Shown piece by piece: positions 1 to 13,090 of a stretch of DNA of 64,000 bases. Under the pieces are notes generated by a model. That model ran no database searches, had not been told where the DNA came from, and worked only from the letters and a program-made list of their open reading frames with translations. Made by a program: the position numbers and the translations under genes. How positions within the stretch are numbered: position 1 is the first letter of the stretch; the number at the start of each line of letters is the position of its first letter. The stretch is from Calliopsis andreniformis (taxonomy: Eukaryota > Arthropoda > Insecta > Hymenoptera > Andrenidae), in NCBI RefSeq assembly GCF_051401765.1, contig NW_027480530.1:868001-932000 (forward strand), written 5' to 3'.

Positions 1-1440
1 TGACAATGCTCCTGACACTGCTCCTGACACAGACACTGCTCCGAACAATGCTTCTGACACTGACACTGCTCCTGACACTGCTACTGACACTGACACTGCT
101 CCTGACACTGCTCGCGACATTGCTCCAGACACAGACACTGCTCCTGAGACAGCTCGTGACACTGACACTGCTCCTCCCACTGTTCCTGACACTGCTGCTC
201 ACACTGACACTGCTCCTGACACTGGCACTGGTGCTGACAATGATCCTGAAACTGACACTGCTCCTGACACTGCTCCTGACACTGCTGCTGACACTGACAC
301 TGTTTGTGACACTGCTCCTGAACTGACACTGCTCCTCGAACAGTTCCTGACACTGCTGCTGACACTGACACTGCTGCTGATCCTGACAATGCTCCTGACA
401 CTGCTCCTGACACTGACGCTCACACTGCACATGACTGTGACACTGACACTGACACTGCTCACTTCACAGACACTGATACTGCTCCTGTGTCTGACGCTTG
501 TCCTGAGACTGCTTCTGGCTCTTGCTGGTCCTGAAACTGCTCCTGAGATTGCTCCTGACATTGAAGCTGGTCCTGACACAGACACTGCACCTGGTACTGA
601 CACTGACACTGCTCCTGGCACTGTCACTGCTCCTGACGCTGCTCCAGACACTGCAACTGACACTGGCACTGCCCCTGACACTGATCCTGACACTGACCCT
701 GCTCCTGACACAGCTTCTGACACTGACACTGCTCCTGACACTGCTCCTGACACGGACACTTCTGCTGATACTGACAGTGCTCCTGTCACTGCTTCTGACA
801 CTGCTCCTGATACTGACACTCTCACTGCTACTGACACTGCTCCTGACACTGACACTGCTCCTGACACTACTCCAGACACTCCTCCTGACACTGACACTGC
901 TCCTGGCACAGCTCCTGGCACTGACACTGCTCCTGACACTGACACTACACCTCAAACTGCTCCTGACACTCCTCCTGACACTGACACTGCTCCTGGCACT
1001 GCTCCTGACACTGACGCTGCTCCGGATGCTGACACTGACACAGCTCCTGGCACTGCTCCTGACGCTGCTCCTGAGACTGCTCCTGCCACAGGCACTGCAC
1101 CTGGTACTGACACTGACACTGCTCCTGACACAGGCACTGGTCCTGACAATGCTCCGGACACTGACACTGCTCCTGACACTGCTCCTGAAACTGACACTGC
1201 TCCTCGAACAGCTCCTGACACTGCTGCTGACACTGACACTGCTGCTGATCCTGACACTGCTCCTGACACTGCTCCTGACACTGACACTGCTCCTGCCACT
1301 GCTCCTGACACTGCTCCTGACACTGCTCCTGACACTGACACTGCTCCTGACACTGCTCCTGACACTGCTCCTGACACTGGCACTGCTCCTGACACTGCTC
1401 CTGACACTGACACTGCTCCTGACACTGCTCCTGACACTGA
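1..1440 (+). repeat. Duplicated block, partner at 3112-4551
   Basis: About 1.44 kb matches 3112-4551 at an offset of 3,111 bp, with few substitutions seen (for example GGATGCTGACAC versus GGATGCTTACAC at 1030/4141, and CTCCTGAG versus CTAATGAG near 143/3254). Divergence begins at about 1,440/4,551. The left end lies outside the window. Confidence 0.85.
318..530 (+). repeat. 213-bp two-indel module, copy 1
   Basis: The module starts with the 5-mer CTGAA (318-322, one A short of CTGAAA) and ends with the 10-mer CTTGCTGGTC (521-530). The two shifts are opposite modulo 3, so the module leaves the surrounding A-P-D-T register, passes through L-L-T-L, and returns. The part around 421-600 is among the least repeat-like in the window, with CTCACTTCACAG, TGTGTCTGAC and GGCTCTTGC elements. 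Confidence 0.9.
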
Positions 1441-3111
1441 CACTGCTGCTGATCCTGACACTGATACTGCTCCTGTGTCTGACACTTGTCCTGACACTGC
1501 TCCTGACACTGCTCGCGACATTGCTCCAGACACTGACACTGCACCTGACACAGCTCGTCACACTGCTGCTGACACTGACACTGCTTGTGGAACTGCTCCT
1601 GAAACTGACACTGCTCCTCACACAGCTCCTGACACTGGCACTGCTCTTGGTGCTGCTCCTGACACTGACACTGCTCCTGACACTGATACTGCTGCTGATC
1701 CTGACAAAGCTCCTGACACTGCTACTGACACCGCTCGTGACGTTGCTCCAGACACTGACACTGCTCCTGACGCAGCTCGTGACGGTGACACTGCTCCTGC
1801 CACTGTTCCTGACACGGCTGCTCACACTGACACTGCTCCTGACACTGGCACTGGTCCTGACACTGCTCCTGACACTGACACTGCTCCTGACACTGGCACT
1901 GGTCCTGACAATGCTCCTGACACTGACACTGCTCCTGACACTGCTCCTGAAACTGACACTGCTCCTCAAACTGCTCATGACACTGACGCTGCTCCTGACA
2001 CAGACACTGCTGCTGATACTGACAATGCTCCTGACACTGCTCCTGACACAGACACTGCTCCGAACAATGCTCCTGAAACTGACACTGCTCCTCACACAGG
2101 TCCTGAAACTGGCACTGCTCTTGGCACTGCTCCTGACACTGACACTGCTACTGACACTGATACTGCTGCTGATCCTGACAAAGTTCCTGACACTGCTACT
2201 GACACTGCTCGTGACGTTGCTCCAGGCACTGACACTGCTCCTGACACTGCTCCTGACACTTCTCCTGACACTGCTCGTGGCACTGACACTGCTCCTGATG
2301 CTGACACTGACACTGCTCCTGGCACAGCTTCTGACGCTGCTCCTGACACTGCTCCAGACACTGACACTGACACTGCGCCTGAAACTACTTCTGACACAGC
2401 TCCTGACGATGACACTGCTCCTGACACTGCTTCTGACACTGACACTGCTCCTGACACAGCTCCTGACTCTCACACTGCTCCTGTCACTGACACTGGTCCT
2501 GACACTGCTTCTGACACTGTCACTGGTCCTGACACTGCCCCTGACACTGACACTGCTCCTGATACTGACACTGACACTGCTGCTGACACAGCTACTGACA
2601 CTGACACTGCTCCTGACACTGCTCCTGACACAGACACTGCTACTGATACTGACAATGCTCCTGACGCTGATCCTGGCACAGACATGGTTCCGAACGGTGC
2701 TCCTGACACTGACACTGCTCCTGTCACTGACACTGGTCCTGACACTGCTTCTGACACTGGCACTGGTCCTGACACTGCTCCTGACCCTGACATTCCTCCT
2801 GATGCTGACAATGCTCCTGATACTGCTCCTGACACGGACACTGCTCCGGACAATGCTCCTGACTCTGACACTGCTCCTGTCACTGACACTGGTGCTGACA
2901 CTGATTCTGACACTGGCACTGGTCCCGACACTGCTCCTGACACTTACCGTGCTCCTGAAACAGCTCCTGACACTGCTACTGACACAGACACTGCTATTGA
3001 TACTGATAATGCTCCTGAAACTGCTCCTGACCCTGGAACGGCTGCTCACACTGCTCCTGATACTGACATTGCTCCTGACACTGGTCCTGACACAGACACT
3101 GCTGCTGATGC

Positions 3112-4551
3112 TGACAATGCTCCTGACACTGCTCCTGACACAGACACTGCTCCGAACAATGCTTCTGACACTGACACTGCTCCTGACACTGCTACTGACA
3201 CTGACACTGCTCCTGACACTGCTCGCGACATTGCTCCAGACACAGACACTGCTAATGAGACAGCTCGTGACACTGACACTGCTCCTCCCACTGTTCCTGA
3301 CACTGCTGCTCACACTGACACTGCTCCTGACACTGGCACTGGTGCTGACAATGATCCTGAAACTGACACTGCTCCTGACACTGCTCCTGACACTGCTGCT
3401 GACACTGACACTGTTTGTGACACTGCTCCTGAACTGACACTGCTCCTCGAACAGTTCCTGACACTCCTGCTGACACTGACACTGCTGCTGATCCTGACAA
3501 TGCTCCTGACACTGCTCCTGACACTGACGCTCACACTGCACATGACTGTGACACTGACACTGACACTGCTCACTTCACAGACACTGATACTGCTCCTGTG
3601 TCTGACGCTTGTCCTGAGACTGCTTCTGGCTCTTGCTGGTCCTGAAACTGCTCCTGAGATTGCTCCTGACATTGAAGCTGGTCCTGACACAGACACTGCA
3701 CCTGGTACTGACACTGACACTGCTCCTGGCACTGTCACTGCTCCTGACGCTGCTCCAGACACTGCAACTGACACTGGCACTGCCCCTGACACTGATCCTG
3801 ACACTGACCCTGCTCCTGACACAGCTTCTGACACTGACACTGCTCCTGACACTGCTCCTGACACGGACACTTCTGCTGATACTGACAGTGCTCCTGTCAC
3901 TGCTTCTGACACTGCTCCTGATACTGACACTCTCACTGCTACTGACACTGCTCCTGACACTGACACTGCTCCTGACACTACTCCAGACACTCCTCCTGAC
4001 ACTGACACTGCTCCTGGCACAGCTCCTGGCACTGACACTGCTCCTGACACTGACACTACACCTCAAACTGCTCCTGACACTCCTCCTGACACTGACACTG
4101 CTCCTGGCACTGCTCCTGACACTGACGCTGCTCCGGATGCTTACACTGACACAGCTCCTGGCACTGCTCCTGACGCTGCTCCTGACACTGCTCCTGCCAC
4201 AGGCACTGCACCTGGTACTGACACTGACACTGCTCCTGACACAGGCACTGGTCCTGACAATGCTCCGGACACTGACACTGCTCCTGACACTGCTCCTGAA
4301 ACTGACACTGCTCCTCGAACAGCTCCTGACACTGCTGCTGACACTGACACTGCTGCTGATCCTGACACTGCTCCTGACACTGCTCCTGACACTGACACTG
4401 CTCCTGCCACTGCTCCTGACACTGCTCCTGACACTGCTCCTGACACTGACACTGCTCCTGACACTGCTCCTGACACTGCTCCTGACACTGGCACTGCTCC
4501 TGACACTGCTCCTGACACTGACACTGCTCCTGACACTGCTCCTGACACTGA
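3112..4551 (+). repeat. Duplicated block, partner at 1-1440
   Basis: Second copy of the 3,111-bp-offset duplication. It includes two-indel module copy 2. Beyond 4,551 the sequence joins the separate block shared with 14.7-17.6 kb. Confidence 0.85.
3429..3641 (+). repeat. 213-bp two-indel module, copy 2
   Basis: CTGAA is at 3429-3433 and CTTGCTGGTC at 3632-3641. This copy is exactly 3,111 bp from copy 1 and shares the GACGCTTG variant upstream of the 10-mer, so the two are a direct duplication. Confidence 0.9.
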
Positions 4552-5963
4552 CGCTGCTCCTGATGCTGACACTGACACAGCTCCTGGCACTGCTCCTGAC
4601 GCTGCTCCTGACACTGCTCCTGCCACAGGCACTGCACCTGGTACTGACACTGACACTGCTCCTGACACTGACACTGCTCCTGACACCGACACTGGTCCTC
4701 ACACTGCTCCTGACACTGACACTGCTCCTGACACTGACACTACACCTCAAACTGCTCCTGACACTCCTCCTGACACTGACACTGCTCCTGGCACTGCTCC
4801 TGACACTGACGCTGCTCCTGATGCTGACACTGACACTGCTCCTGGCACTTCTCCTGGCGCTGCTCCTGACACTGCTCCTGACACGGCTGCTCACACTGAC
4901 ACTGCTCCTGACACTGGCACTGATCCTGAAACTGCTCCTGACACTGACACTGCTGCTGACACTGCTCCTGACACTGCTCCAGACACTCCTCCTGACACTG
5001 ACACTGCTCCTGGCACAGCTCCTGGCACTGACACTGCTCCTGACACTGACACTACACCTCAAACTGCTCCTGAAAATCCTCCTGACACTGACACTGCTCC
5101 TGGCACTGCTCCTGACACTGACGCTGCTCCTGATGCTGACACTGACACAGCTCCTGGCACTGCTCCTGACGCTGCTCCTGACACTGCTCCTGCCACAGGC
5201 ACTGCACCTGGTACTGACACTGACACTGCTCCTGACACTGACACTGCTCCTGACACCGACACTGGTCCTCACACTGCTCCTGACACTGACACTGCTCCTG
5301 ACACTGACACTACACCTCAAACTGCTCCTGACACTCCTCCTGACACTGACACTGCTCCTGGCACTGCTCCTGACACTGACACTGCTCCTGATGCTGACAC
5401 TGACACTGCTCCTGGCACTTCTCCTGGCGCTGCTCCTGACACTGCTCCTGACACGGCTGCTCACACTGACACTGCTCCTGACACTGGCACTGATCCTGAC
5501 ACTGCTCCTGACACTGACACTGCTGCTGACACTGCTCCTGACACTGCTCGTGGCACAGACACTGCTCCTGACAATGCTCCTGACACTGACACTGCTCCTC
5601 ACACAGCTCCTGACACTGACACTGCTCCTGACACTGCTCCTGACACAGACACTTCTGCTGATACTGACAATGCTCCTGTCACTGCTTCTGTCACTGCTCC
5701 TGATACTGACACACTCACTGCTACTGACACTGCTCCTGACACTGACACTGCTCCTGACACTGCTCCTGACACTGCTCCTGACACTTCTCCTGACACTGCT
5801 CCTGACACTGACACTGCTGCTGATCCTGACAATGCTCCTGACACTGCTCCTGACACTGACGCTCACACTCCTCATGACTGTGACACTGACACTGACACTG
5901 CTCACTTCACAGACACTGATACTGCTCCTGTGTCTGACACTTGTCCTGAGACTGCTTCTGGCT

Positions 5964-5973
5964 CTTGCTGGTC
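5964..5973 (+). repeat. Solo 10-mer register slip CTTGCTGGTC
   Basis: This 10-mer replaces two hexamers and is not preceded by a CTGAA 5-mer. Without that compensation the A-P-D-T frame runs into TGA at 5975-5977 (reading G-S-C-W-S-stop), while the L-L-T-L frame begins here. The upstream context is CTCCTCATGACTG. Confidence 0.9.
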
Positions 5974-6441
5974 CTGAAACTGCTCCTGACATTGCTCCTG
6001 ACATTGAAGCTGGTCCTGACACAGACACTGCACCTGGTACTGACACTGACACTGCTCCTGACACTGTCACTGCTCCTGACGCTGCTCCAGACACTGCAGC
6101 TGACACTGGCACTGCCCCTGACACTGATCCTGACACTGACCCTGCTCCTGACACAGCTTCTGACACTGACACTGCTCCTGACACTGCTCCTGACACAGAC
6201 ACTTCTGCTGATACTGACAATGCTCCTGGCACTGCTTGTGACACTGCTACTGATACTGACACTCTCACTGCTACTGGCACTGCTCCTGACACTGACACTG
6301 CTCCTGACACTACTCCAGACACTCCTCCTGACACTGACACTGCTCCTGACACAGCTCCTGGCACTGACACGGCTCCTGACACTGACACTACACCTCAAAC
6401 TGCTCCTGACACTCCTCCTGACACTGACACTGCTCCTGGAA

Positions 6442-6448
6442 CTTGCTC
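6442..6448 (+). repeat. 7-mer register slip CTTGCTC
   Basis: It follows CTGGAA. Uninterrupted paralogues read CTGGAACTGCTC (for example around 22,536 and 42,726), so one extra T is the simplest explanation. It moves the frame opened at 5964 from L-L-T-L to A-P-D-T. Confidence 0.88.
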
Positions 6449-6712
6449 CTGACACTGACACTGCTCCTGATGCTGACACTGACACTGCTCCTGTCACTGC
6501 TCCTGACGCTGCTCCTGACACTGCTCCTGACACAGGCACTGCACCTGGTACTGACACTGACACTGCTCCTGACACTGTTCCTGACACTGCTGCTCACACT
6601 GACACTGCTCCTGACACTGGCACTCGTGCTGACAATGATCCTGAAACTGACACTGCTCCTGACACTGCTCCTGACACTGCTGCTGACACTGACACTGTTT
6701 GTGACACTGCTC

Positions 6713-6925
6713 CTGAACTGACACTGCTCCTCGAACAGTTCCTGACACTGCTGCTGACACTGACACTGCTGCTGATCCTGACAATGCTCCTGACACTGCT
6801 CCTGACACTGACGCTCACACTGCACAAGCCTGTGACACTGACACTGACACTGCTCACTTCACAGACGCTGATACTGCTCCTGTGTCTGACTCTTGTCCTG
6901 AGACTGCTTCTGGCTCTTGCTGGTC
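6713..6925 (+). repeat. 213-bp two-indel module, copy 3
   Basis: CTGAA is at 6713-6717 and CTTGCTGGTC at 6916-6925. It carries the GCACAAGCCTGTGAC variant in place of GCACATGACTGTGAC seen in copy 1. It forms the right part of a 952-bp module. Confidence 0.9.
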
Positions 6926-9900
6926 CTGAAACTGCTCCTGACATTGCTCCTGACATTGAAGCTGATCCTGACACAGACACTGCACCTGGTACTGACACTG
7001 ACACTGCTCCTGGCACTGTCACTGCTCCTGACGCTGCTCCAGACACTGCAACTGACACTGGCACTGCCCCTGACACTGATCCTGACACTGACCCTGCTCC
7101 TGACACAGCTTCTGACACTGACACTGCTCCTGACACTGCTCCTGACACGGACGCTTCTGCTGATACTGACAGTGCTCCTGTCACTGCTTCTGACACTGCT
7201 CCTGATACTGACACTCTCACTGCTACTGACACTGCTCCTGACACTGACACTGCTCCTGACACTACTCCAGACACTCCCCCTGACACTGACACTGCTCCTG
7301 GCACAGCTCCTGGCACTGACACTGCTCCTGACACTGACACTACACCTCAAACTGCTCCTGACACTCCTCCTGACACTGACACTGCTCCTGGCACTGCTCC
7401 TGACACTGACGCTGCTCCTGATGCTGACACTGACACAGCTCCTGGCACTGCTCCTGACGCTGCTCCTGACACTGCTCCTGCCACAGGCACTGCACCTGGT
7501 ACTGACACTGACACTGCTCCTGACACAGGCACTGGTCCTGACAATGCTCTGGACACTGACACTGCTCCTGACACTGCTCCTGAAACTGACACTGCTCCTC
7601 GAACAGCTCCTGACACTGCTGCTGACACTGACACTGCTGCTGATCCTGACACTGCACCTGACACTGCTCCTGACACTGTTACTGCTCCTGCCACTGCTCC
7701 TGACACTGCTCCTGACACTGACACTGCTCCTGACACTGGTCCTGACACTGCTCCTGATACTGGCACTGCTCCTGACACTGCTCCTGACACTGACAATGCT
7801 CCTGACACTGCTCCTGACACTGACACTGCCCCTCACACAGCTCCTGACACTGACACTGCTCCTGACACTGCTCCTGACACAGACACTTCTGCTGATACTG
7901 ACAATGCTTCTGTCACTGCTTCTGTCACTGCTCCTGATACTGACACACTCACGGCTACTGACACTGCTCCTGACACTGACACTGCTCCTGACACTGCTCC
8001 AGACATTCCGCCTGACACTGACACTGCTCCTGACTCAGCACCTGACACTGACACTGCTCCTGACACTGACACTACACCTCAAACTGCTCCTGACACTCCT
8101 CCTGACACTGACACTGCTCCTGACGCTACTCCAGACACTGCAACTGACACAGGCACTGTTTCTGGTGCTGACACTGACACTGCTACTGACACTGCCACTG
8201 CTCCTGACGCTACTCCAGGCGCTGACACTGCTCCTGACACTGATCCAGACACTCCTCCTGACACTGACACTGCTCCTGACACAGCTCCTGGCACTGACAC
8301 TGCTCCTGACACTGACACTACACCTCAAACTGCTCCTGACACTCCTCCTGACACTGACACTGCTCCTGGCACTGCTCCTGACACTGACGCTGCTCCTGAT
8401 GCTGACACTGACACTGCACCTGGTACTGACACTGACACTGCTCCTGACACAGGCACTGCTCCTCACGCTGGTCCTGACAATGATACTGCCCCTGAGACTG
8501 CTCCTGACACTGACGCTGCTCCTGGCACTGCTCCTGGCACTGCTCCTGACACTGACACTGCTCCTCACACAGCTCCTGACACTGGCACTGCTCTTGGCAC
8601 TGCTCCTGACACTGACACTGCTCCTGACACTGATACTGCTGCTGATCCTGACAAAGCTCCTGACACTGCTACTGACACTGCTCGTGACGTTGCTCCAGAC
8701 ACTGACACTGCTCTTGACACAGCTCGTGACGGTGACACTGCTCCTGCCACTGTTCCTGACACGGCTGCTCACACTGACACTGCTCCTGACACTGGCACTG
8801 GTCCTGACACTGCTCCTGACACGGACACTGCTCCTGACACTGGCACTGGTCCTGACAATGCTCCTGACACGGACACTGCTCCGGACAATGCTCCTGACAC
8901 TGACACTGCTCCTGTCACTGACACTGGTGCTGACACTGCTTCTGACACTGGCACTGGTCCCGACACTGCTCCTGGCACATACCGTGCTCCTGAAACAGCT
9001 CCTGACACAGCTCCTGACACTGACACTGCTCCTGGCACTGCTCCTGACACTGGCGCTGCTCCTGACACAGCTTCTGACACTGACACTGCTCCTGGCACTG
9101 CTCCTGACACTGACGCTGCTCCTGATACTGACCCTGACACTGCTGCTGACACAGCTACTGACACTGACACTGCTCCTGTCACTGCTCCTGGCACTGACAC
9201 TGCTCCTGACACTGACACTACACCTCAAACTGCTCCTGAAAATCCTCCTGACACTGACACTGCTCCTGGCACTGCTCCTGACACTGACGCTGCTCCTGAT
9301 GCTGACACTGACACAGCTCCTGGCACTGCTCCTGACGCTGCTCCTGACACTGCTCCTGCCACAGGCACTGCACCTGGTACTGACACTGACACTGCTCCTG
9401 ACACTGACACTGCTCCTGACACCGACACTGGTCCTCACACTGCTCCTGACACTGACACTGCTCCTGTCACTGACACTGGTCCTGACACTGCTTCTGACAC
9501 TGTCACTGGTCCTGACACTGCCCCTGACACTGACACTGCTCCTGACACTGACACTGACACTGCTGCTGACACAGCTACTGACACTGACACTGCTCCTGTC
9601 ACTGCTCCTGACACAGACACTGCTACTGATACTGACAATGCTCCTGACGCTGCTCCTGGCACAGTCATGGCTCCGAACGAAGCTCCTGACACTGACACTG
9701 CTCCTGTCACTGACACTGGTCCTGACACTGCTTCTGACACTGGCACTGGTCCTGACACTGCTCCTGACCCTGACACTCCTCCTGATGCTGACAATGCTCC
9801 TGATACTGCTCCTGACACGGACACTGCTCCGGACAATCCTCCTGACACTGACACTGCTCCTGTCACTGACACTGGTGCTGACACTGCTTCTGACACTGGC

Positions 9901-10345
9901 ACTGGTCCCGACACTGCTCCTGGCACTTACCGTGCTCCTGAAACAGCTCCTGACACTGCTCCTGACACTGACACTGCTCCTGGCACTGCTCCTGACACTG
10001 GCGCTGCTCCTGACACAGCTTCTGACACTGACACTGCTCCTGACACTGCTCCTGACACTGACACTGCTCCTGGCACTGCTCCTGACACTGACGCTGCTCC
10101 TGATACTGACTCTGACACTGCTCCTGGCACTGCTCCTGACACTGCTCCTGAAATTGCTCCTGACACAGGCACTGCTCCTGGTACTGACACTGACACTGCT
10201 CCTGACACTGTTCCTGACACTGCTGCTCACACTGACACTGCTCCTGACACTGGCACTGGTGCTGACAATGATCCTGAAACTGACACTGCTCCTGACACTG
10301 CTCCTGACACTGCTGCTGACACTGACACTGTTTGTGACACTGCTC

Positions 10346-10558
10346 CTGAACTGACACTGCTCCTCGAACAGTTCCTGACACTGCTGCTGACACTGACACT
10401 GCTGCTGATCCTGACAATGCTCCTGACACTGCTCCTGACACTGACGCTCACACTGCACAAGCCTGTGACACTGACACTGACACTGCTCACTTCACAGACG
10501 CTGATACTGCTCCTGTGTCTGACACTTGTCCTGAGACTGCTTCTGGCTCTTGCTGGTC
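10346..10558 (+). repeat. 213-bp two-indel module, copy 4
   Basis: CTGAA is at 10346-10350 and CTTGCTGGTC at 10549-10558. It shares the CACAAGCCTGTG variant with copies 3 and 7. Confidence 0.9.
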
Positions 10559-10922
10559 CTGAAACTGCTCCTGACATTGCTCCTGACATTGAAGCTGATC
10601 CTGACACAGACACTGCACCTGGTACTGACACTGACACTGCTCCTGGCACTGTCACTGCACCTGACGCTGCTCCAGACACTGCAACTGACACTGGCACTGC
10701 TCCTGACACTGCTCCTGACACGGACGCTTCTGCTGATACTGACAGTGCTCCTGTCACTGCTTCTGACACTGCTCCTGATACTGACACTCTCACTGCTACT
10801 GACACTGCTCCAGACACTGACACTGCTCCTGACACTGCTCCAGACACTCCCCCTGACACTGACACTGCTCCTGGCACAGCTCCTGGCACTGACACTGCTC
10901 CTGACACTGACACTGCTCCTGA

Positions 10923-12190
10923 TACTGACACTGACACTGCTCCTGACACTGTTCCTGACACTGCTGCTCACACTGACACTGCTCCTGACACTGGCACTGG
11001 TGCTGACAATGATCCTGAAACTGACACTGCTCCTGACACTGCTCCTGACACTGCTGCTGACACTGACACTGTTTGTGACACTGCTCCTGAACTGACACTG
11101 CTCCTCGAACAGTTCCTGACACTGCTGCTGACACTGACACTGCTGCTGATCCTGACAATGCTCCTGACACTGCTCCTGACACTGACGCTCACACTGCTCA
11201 TGACTGTGACACTGACACTGACACTGCTCACTTCACAGACACTGATACTGCTCCTGTGTCTGACACTTGTCCTGAGACTGCTTCTGGCTCTTGCTGGTCC
11301 TGAAACTGCTCCTGACATTGCTCCTGACATTGAAGCTGGTCCTGACACAGACACTGCACTTGGTACTGACACTGACACTGCTCCTGGCACTGTCACTGCT
11401 CCTGACGCTGCTCCAGACGCTGCAACTGACACTGGCACTGCCCCTGACACTGATCCTGACACTGACCCTGCTCCTGACACAGCTTCTGACACTGACACTG
11501 CTCCTGACACTGCTCCTGACACGGACACCTCTGCTGATACTGACAGTGCTCCTGTCACTGCTTCTGACGCTGCTCCTGATACTGACACTCTCACTGCTAC
11601 TGACACTGCTCCTGACACTGCTCCAGACACTCCTCCAGACACTGACACTGCTCCTGGCACAGCTCCTGGCACTGACACTGCTCCTGACACTGACACTACA
11701 CCTCAAACTGCTCCTGAAAATCCTCCTGACACTGACACTGCTCCTGGCACTGCTCCTGACACTGACGCTGCTCCTGATGCTGACACTGACACAGCTCCTG
11801 GCACTGCTCCTGACGCTGCTCCTGACACTGCTCCTGCCACAGGCACTGCACCTGGTACTGACACTGACACTGCTCCTGACACTGACACTGCTCCTGACAC
11901 CGACACTGGTCCTCACACTGCTCCTGACACTGACACTGCTCCTGACACTGACACTACACCTCAAACTGCTCCTGACACTCCTCCTGACACTGACACTGCT
12001 CCTGGCACTGCTCCTGACACTGACGCTGCTCCTGATGCTGACACTGACACTGCTCCTGGCACTTCTCCTGGCGCTGCTCCTGACACTGCTCCTGACACGG
12101 CTGCTCACACTGACACTGCTCCTGACACTGGCACTGATCCTGACACTGCTCCTGACACTGACACTGCTGCTGACACTGCTCCTGACACTG
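10923..12190 (+). repeat. Triplicated block, copy 1
   Basis: It matches 13091-14118 at 2,168 bp (up to about 11,950) and 17764-19031 at 6,841 bp. It includes two-indel module copy 5. One diagnostic difference is ACGGACACCTCTGC at 11,521 and 18,361 versus ACGGACACTTCTGC at 13,689, which groups copies 1 and 3. Confidence 0.82.
11087..11299 (+). repeat. 213-bp two-indel module, copy 5
   Basis: CTGAA is at 11087-11091 and CTTGCTGGTC at 11290-11299. It has the CTGCTCATGACTG variant and is followed by GCACTTGGTAC instead of GCACCTGGTAC, a signature shared with copies 6 and 8. Confidence 0.9.
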
Positions 12191-12505
12191 CTCGTGGCAC
12201 AGACACTGCTCCTGACAATGCTCCTGACACTGACACTGCTCCTCACACAGCTCCTGACACTGACACTGCTCCTGACACTGCTCCTGACACAGACACTTCT
12301 GCTGATACTGACACTGCTCCTGACACTTCTCCTGACACTGCTCCTGACACTGACACTGCTGCTGATCCTGACAATGCTCCTGACACTGCTCCTGACACTG
12401 ACGCTCACACTCCTCATGACTGTGACACTGACACTGACACTGCTCACTTCACAGACACTGATACTGCTCCTGTGTCTGACACTTGTCCTGAGACTGCTTC
12501 TGGCT

Positions 12506-12515
12506 CTTGCTGGTC
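12506..12515 (+). repeat. Solo 10-mer register slip CTTGCTGGTC
   Basis: Same arrangement as at 5964, offset 6,542 bp. The A-P-D-T frame ends at the TGA at 12517-12519. Confidence 0.9.
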
Positions 12516-12983
12516 CTGAAACTGCTCCTGACATTGCTCCTGACATTGAAGCTGGTCCTGACACAGACACTGCACCTGGTACTGACACTGACACTGCTCC
12601 TGACACTGTCACTGCTCCTGACGCTGCTCCAGACACTGCAGCTGACACTGGCACTGCCCCTGACACTGATCCTGACACTGACCCTGCTCCTGACACAGCT
12701 TCTGACACTGACACTGCTCCTGACACTGCTCCTGACACAGACACTTCTGCTGATACTGACAATGCTCCTGGCACTGCTTGTGACACTGCTACTGATACTG
12801 ACACTCTCACTGCTACTGGCACTGCTCCTGACACTGACACTGCTCCTGACACTGCTCCAGACACTCCTCCTGACACTGACACTGCTCCTGACACAGCTCC
12901 TGGCACTGACACGGCTCCTGACACTGACACTACACCTCAAACTGCTCCTGACACTCCTCCTGACACTGACACTGCTCCTGGAT

Positions 12984-12990
12984 CTTGCTC
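12984..12990 (+). repeat. 7-mer register slip CTTGCTC
   Basis: It follows CTGGAT, an A-to-T variant of the CTGGAA before the other two copies. It is 478 bp after the 10-mer at 12506, the same spacing as in the other two 952-bp modules. Confidence 0.88.
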
Positions 12991-13090
12991 CTGACACTGA
13001 CACTGCTCCTGATGCTGACACTGACACTGCTCCTGTCAGTGCTCCTGACGCTGCTCCTGACACTGCTCCTGACACAGGCACTGCACCTGG

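Larger units (their letters stand above)
389..5977 (+). other. 1,862-codon open frame, judged a by-product of the repeat
   Basis: It reads L-L-T-L to about 530, A-P-D-T to 3,429, L-L-T-L through the second two-indel module, and A-P-D-T to the TGA at 5975. There is no signal peptide, no domain and no unique N- or C-terminus; the last residues (G-S-C-W-S) come from the repeated 10-mer. Composition is almost only Ala, Pro, Asp and Thr, and the variable positions of the hexamer change amino acids freely. A mucin-like repeat exon cannot be excluded without expression data, but nothing in the sequence favours it. Confidence 0.75.
5964..6915 (+). repeat. 952-bp module, copy 1
   Basis: It runs from one 10-mer to the base before the next. 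Internal order is fixed: 10-mer at +0, CTTGCTC at +478, CTGAA at +749, next 10-mer at +952. Shared variants include GCTTGTGACACTGCTAC and CTACTGGCACTGC. Confidence 0.88.
4545..7530 (+). repeat. About 3.0 kb duplicated block, partner at 14665-17650
   Basis: The match is at an offset of 10,120 bp with no net length change. I noticed only scattered substitutions (for example 4930/15050 A versus C, and 7026/17146 T versus C). It carries a 952-bp module and two-indel module copy 3. The match breaks at about 7,533, where this copy reads GGCACTGGTCC and the partner GGCACTGCTTC. Confidence 0.85.
5965..12519 (+). other. 2,184-codon open frame, judged a by-product of the repeat
   Basis: It begins at a TTG inside the 10-mer and crosses six further register slips, alternating L-L-T-L and A-P-D-T, until the uncompensated 10-mer at 12506. 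The hydrophobic stretches are Leu-rich only because CTG encodes Leu. Its start overlaps the end of the preceding frame by 13 bases within the 10-mer, an arrangement repeated at 12507, 16085 and 20020. Confidence 0.75.

Noticed and set aside
421..620. The less regular stretch around the two-indel module as an embedded unique gene or RNA
   Set aside because: It still follows CTGNNN apart from the 10-mer and recurs many times in the window, so it is a diverged repeat segment.
5900..5977. A conserved C-terminus (ending G-S-C-W-S) of a secreted repeat protein
   Set aside because: The same ending recurs at 12519, 16097, 20032, 32488 and 33044 because the 10-mer is copied with its flanks. It is a repeat landmark and not a gene end.
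389..12519. Frame compensation (-1 then +1) as evidence of selection to keep a reading frame
   Set aside because: All eight compensated pairs are copies of one module at a fixed 203-bp spacing, and solo 10-mers occur without compensation. Inheritance explains it without selection.
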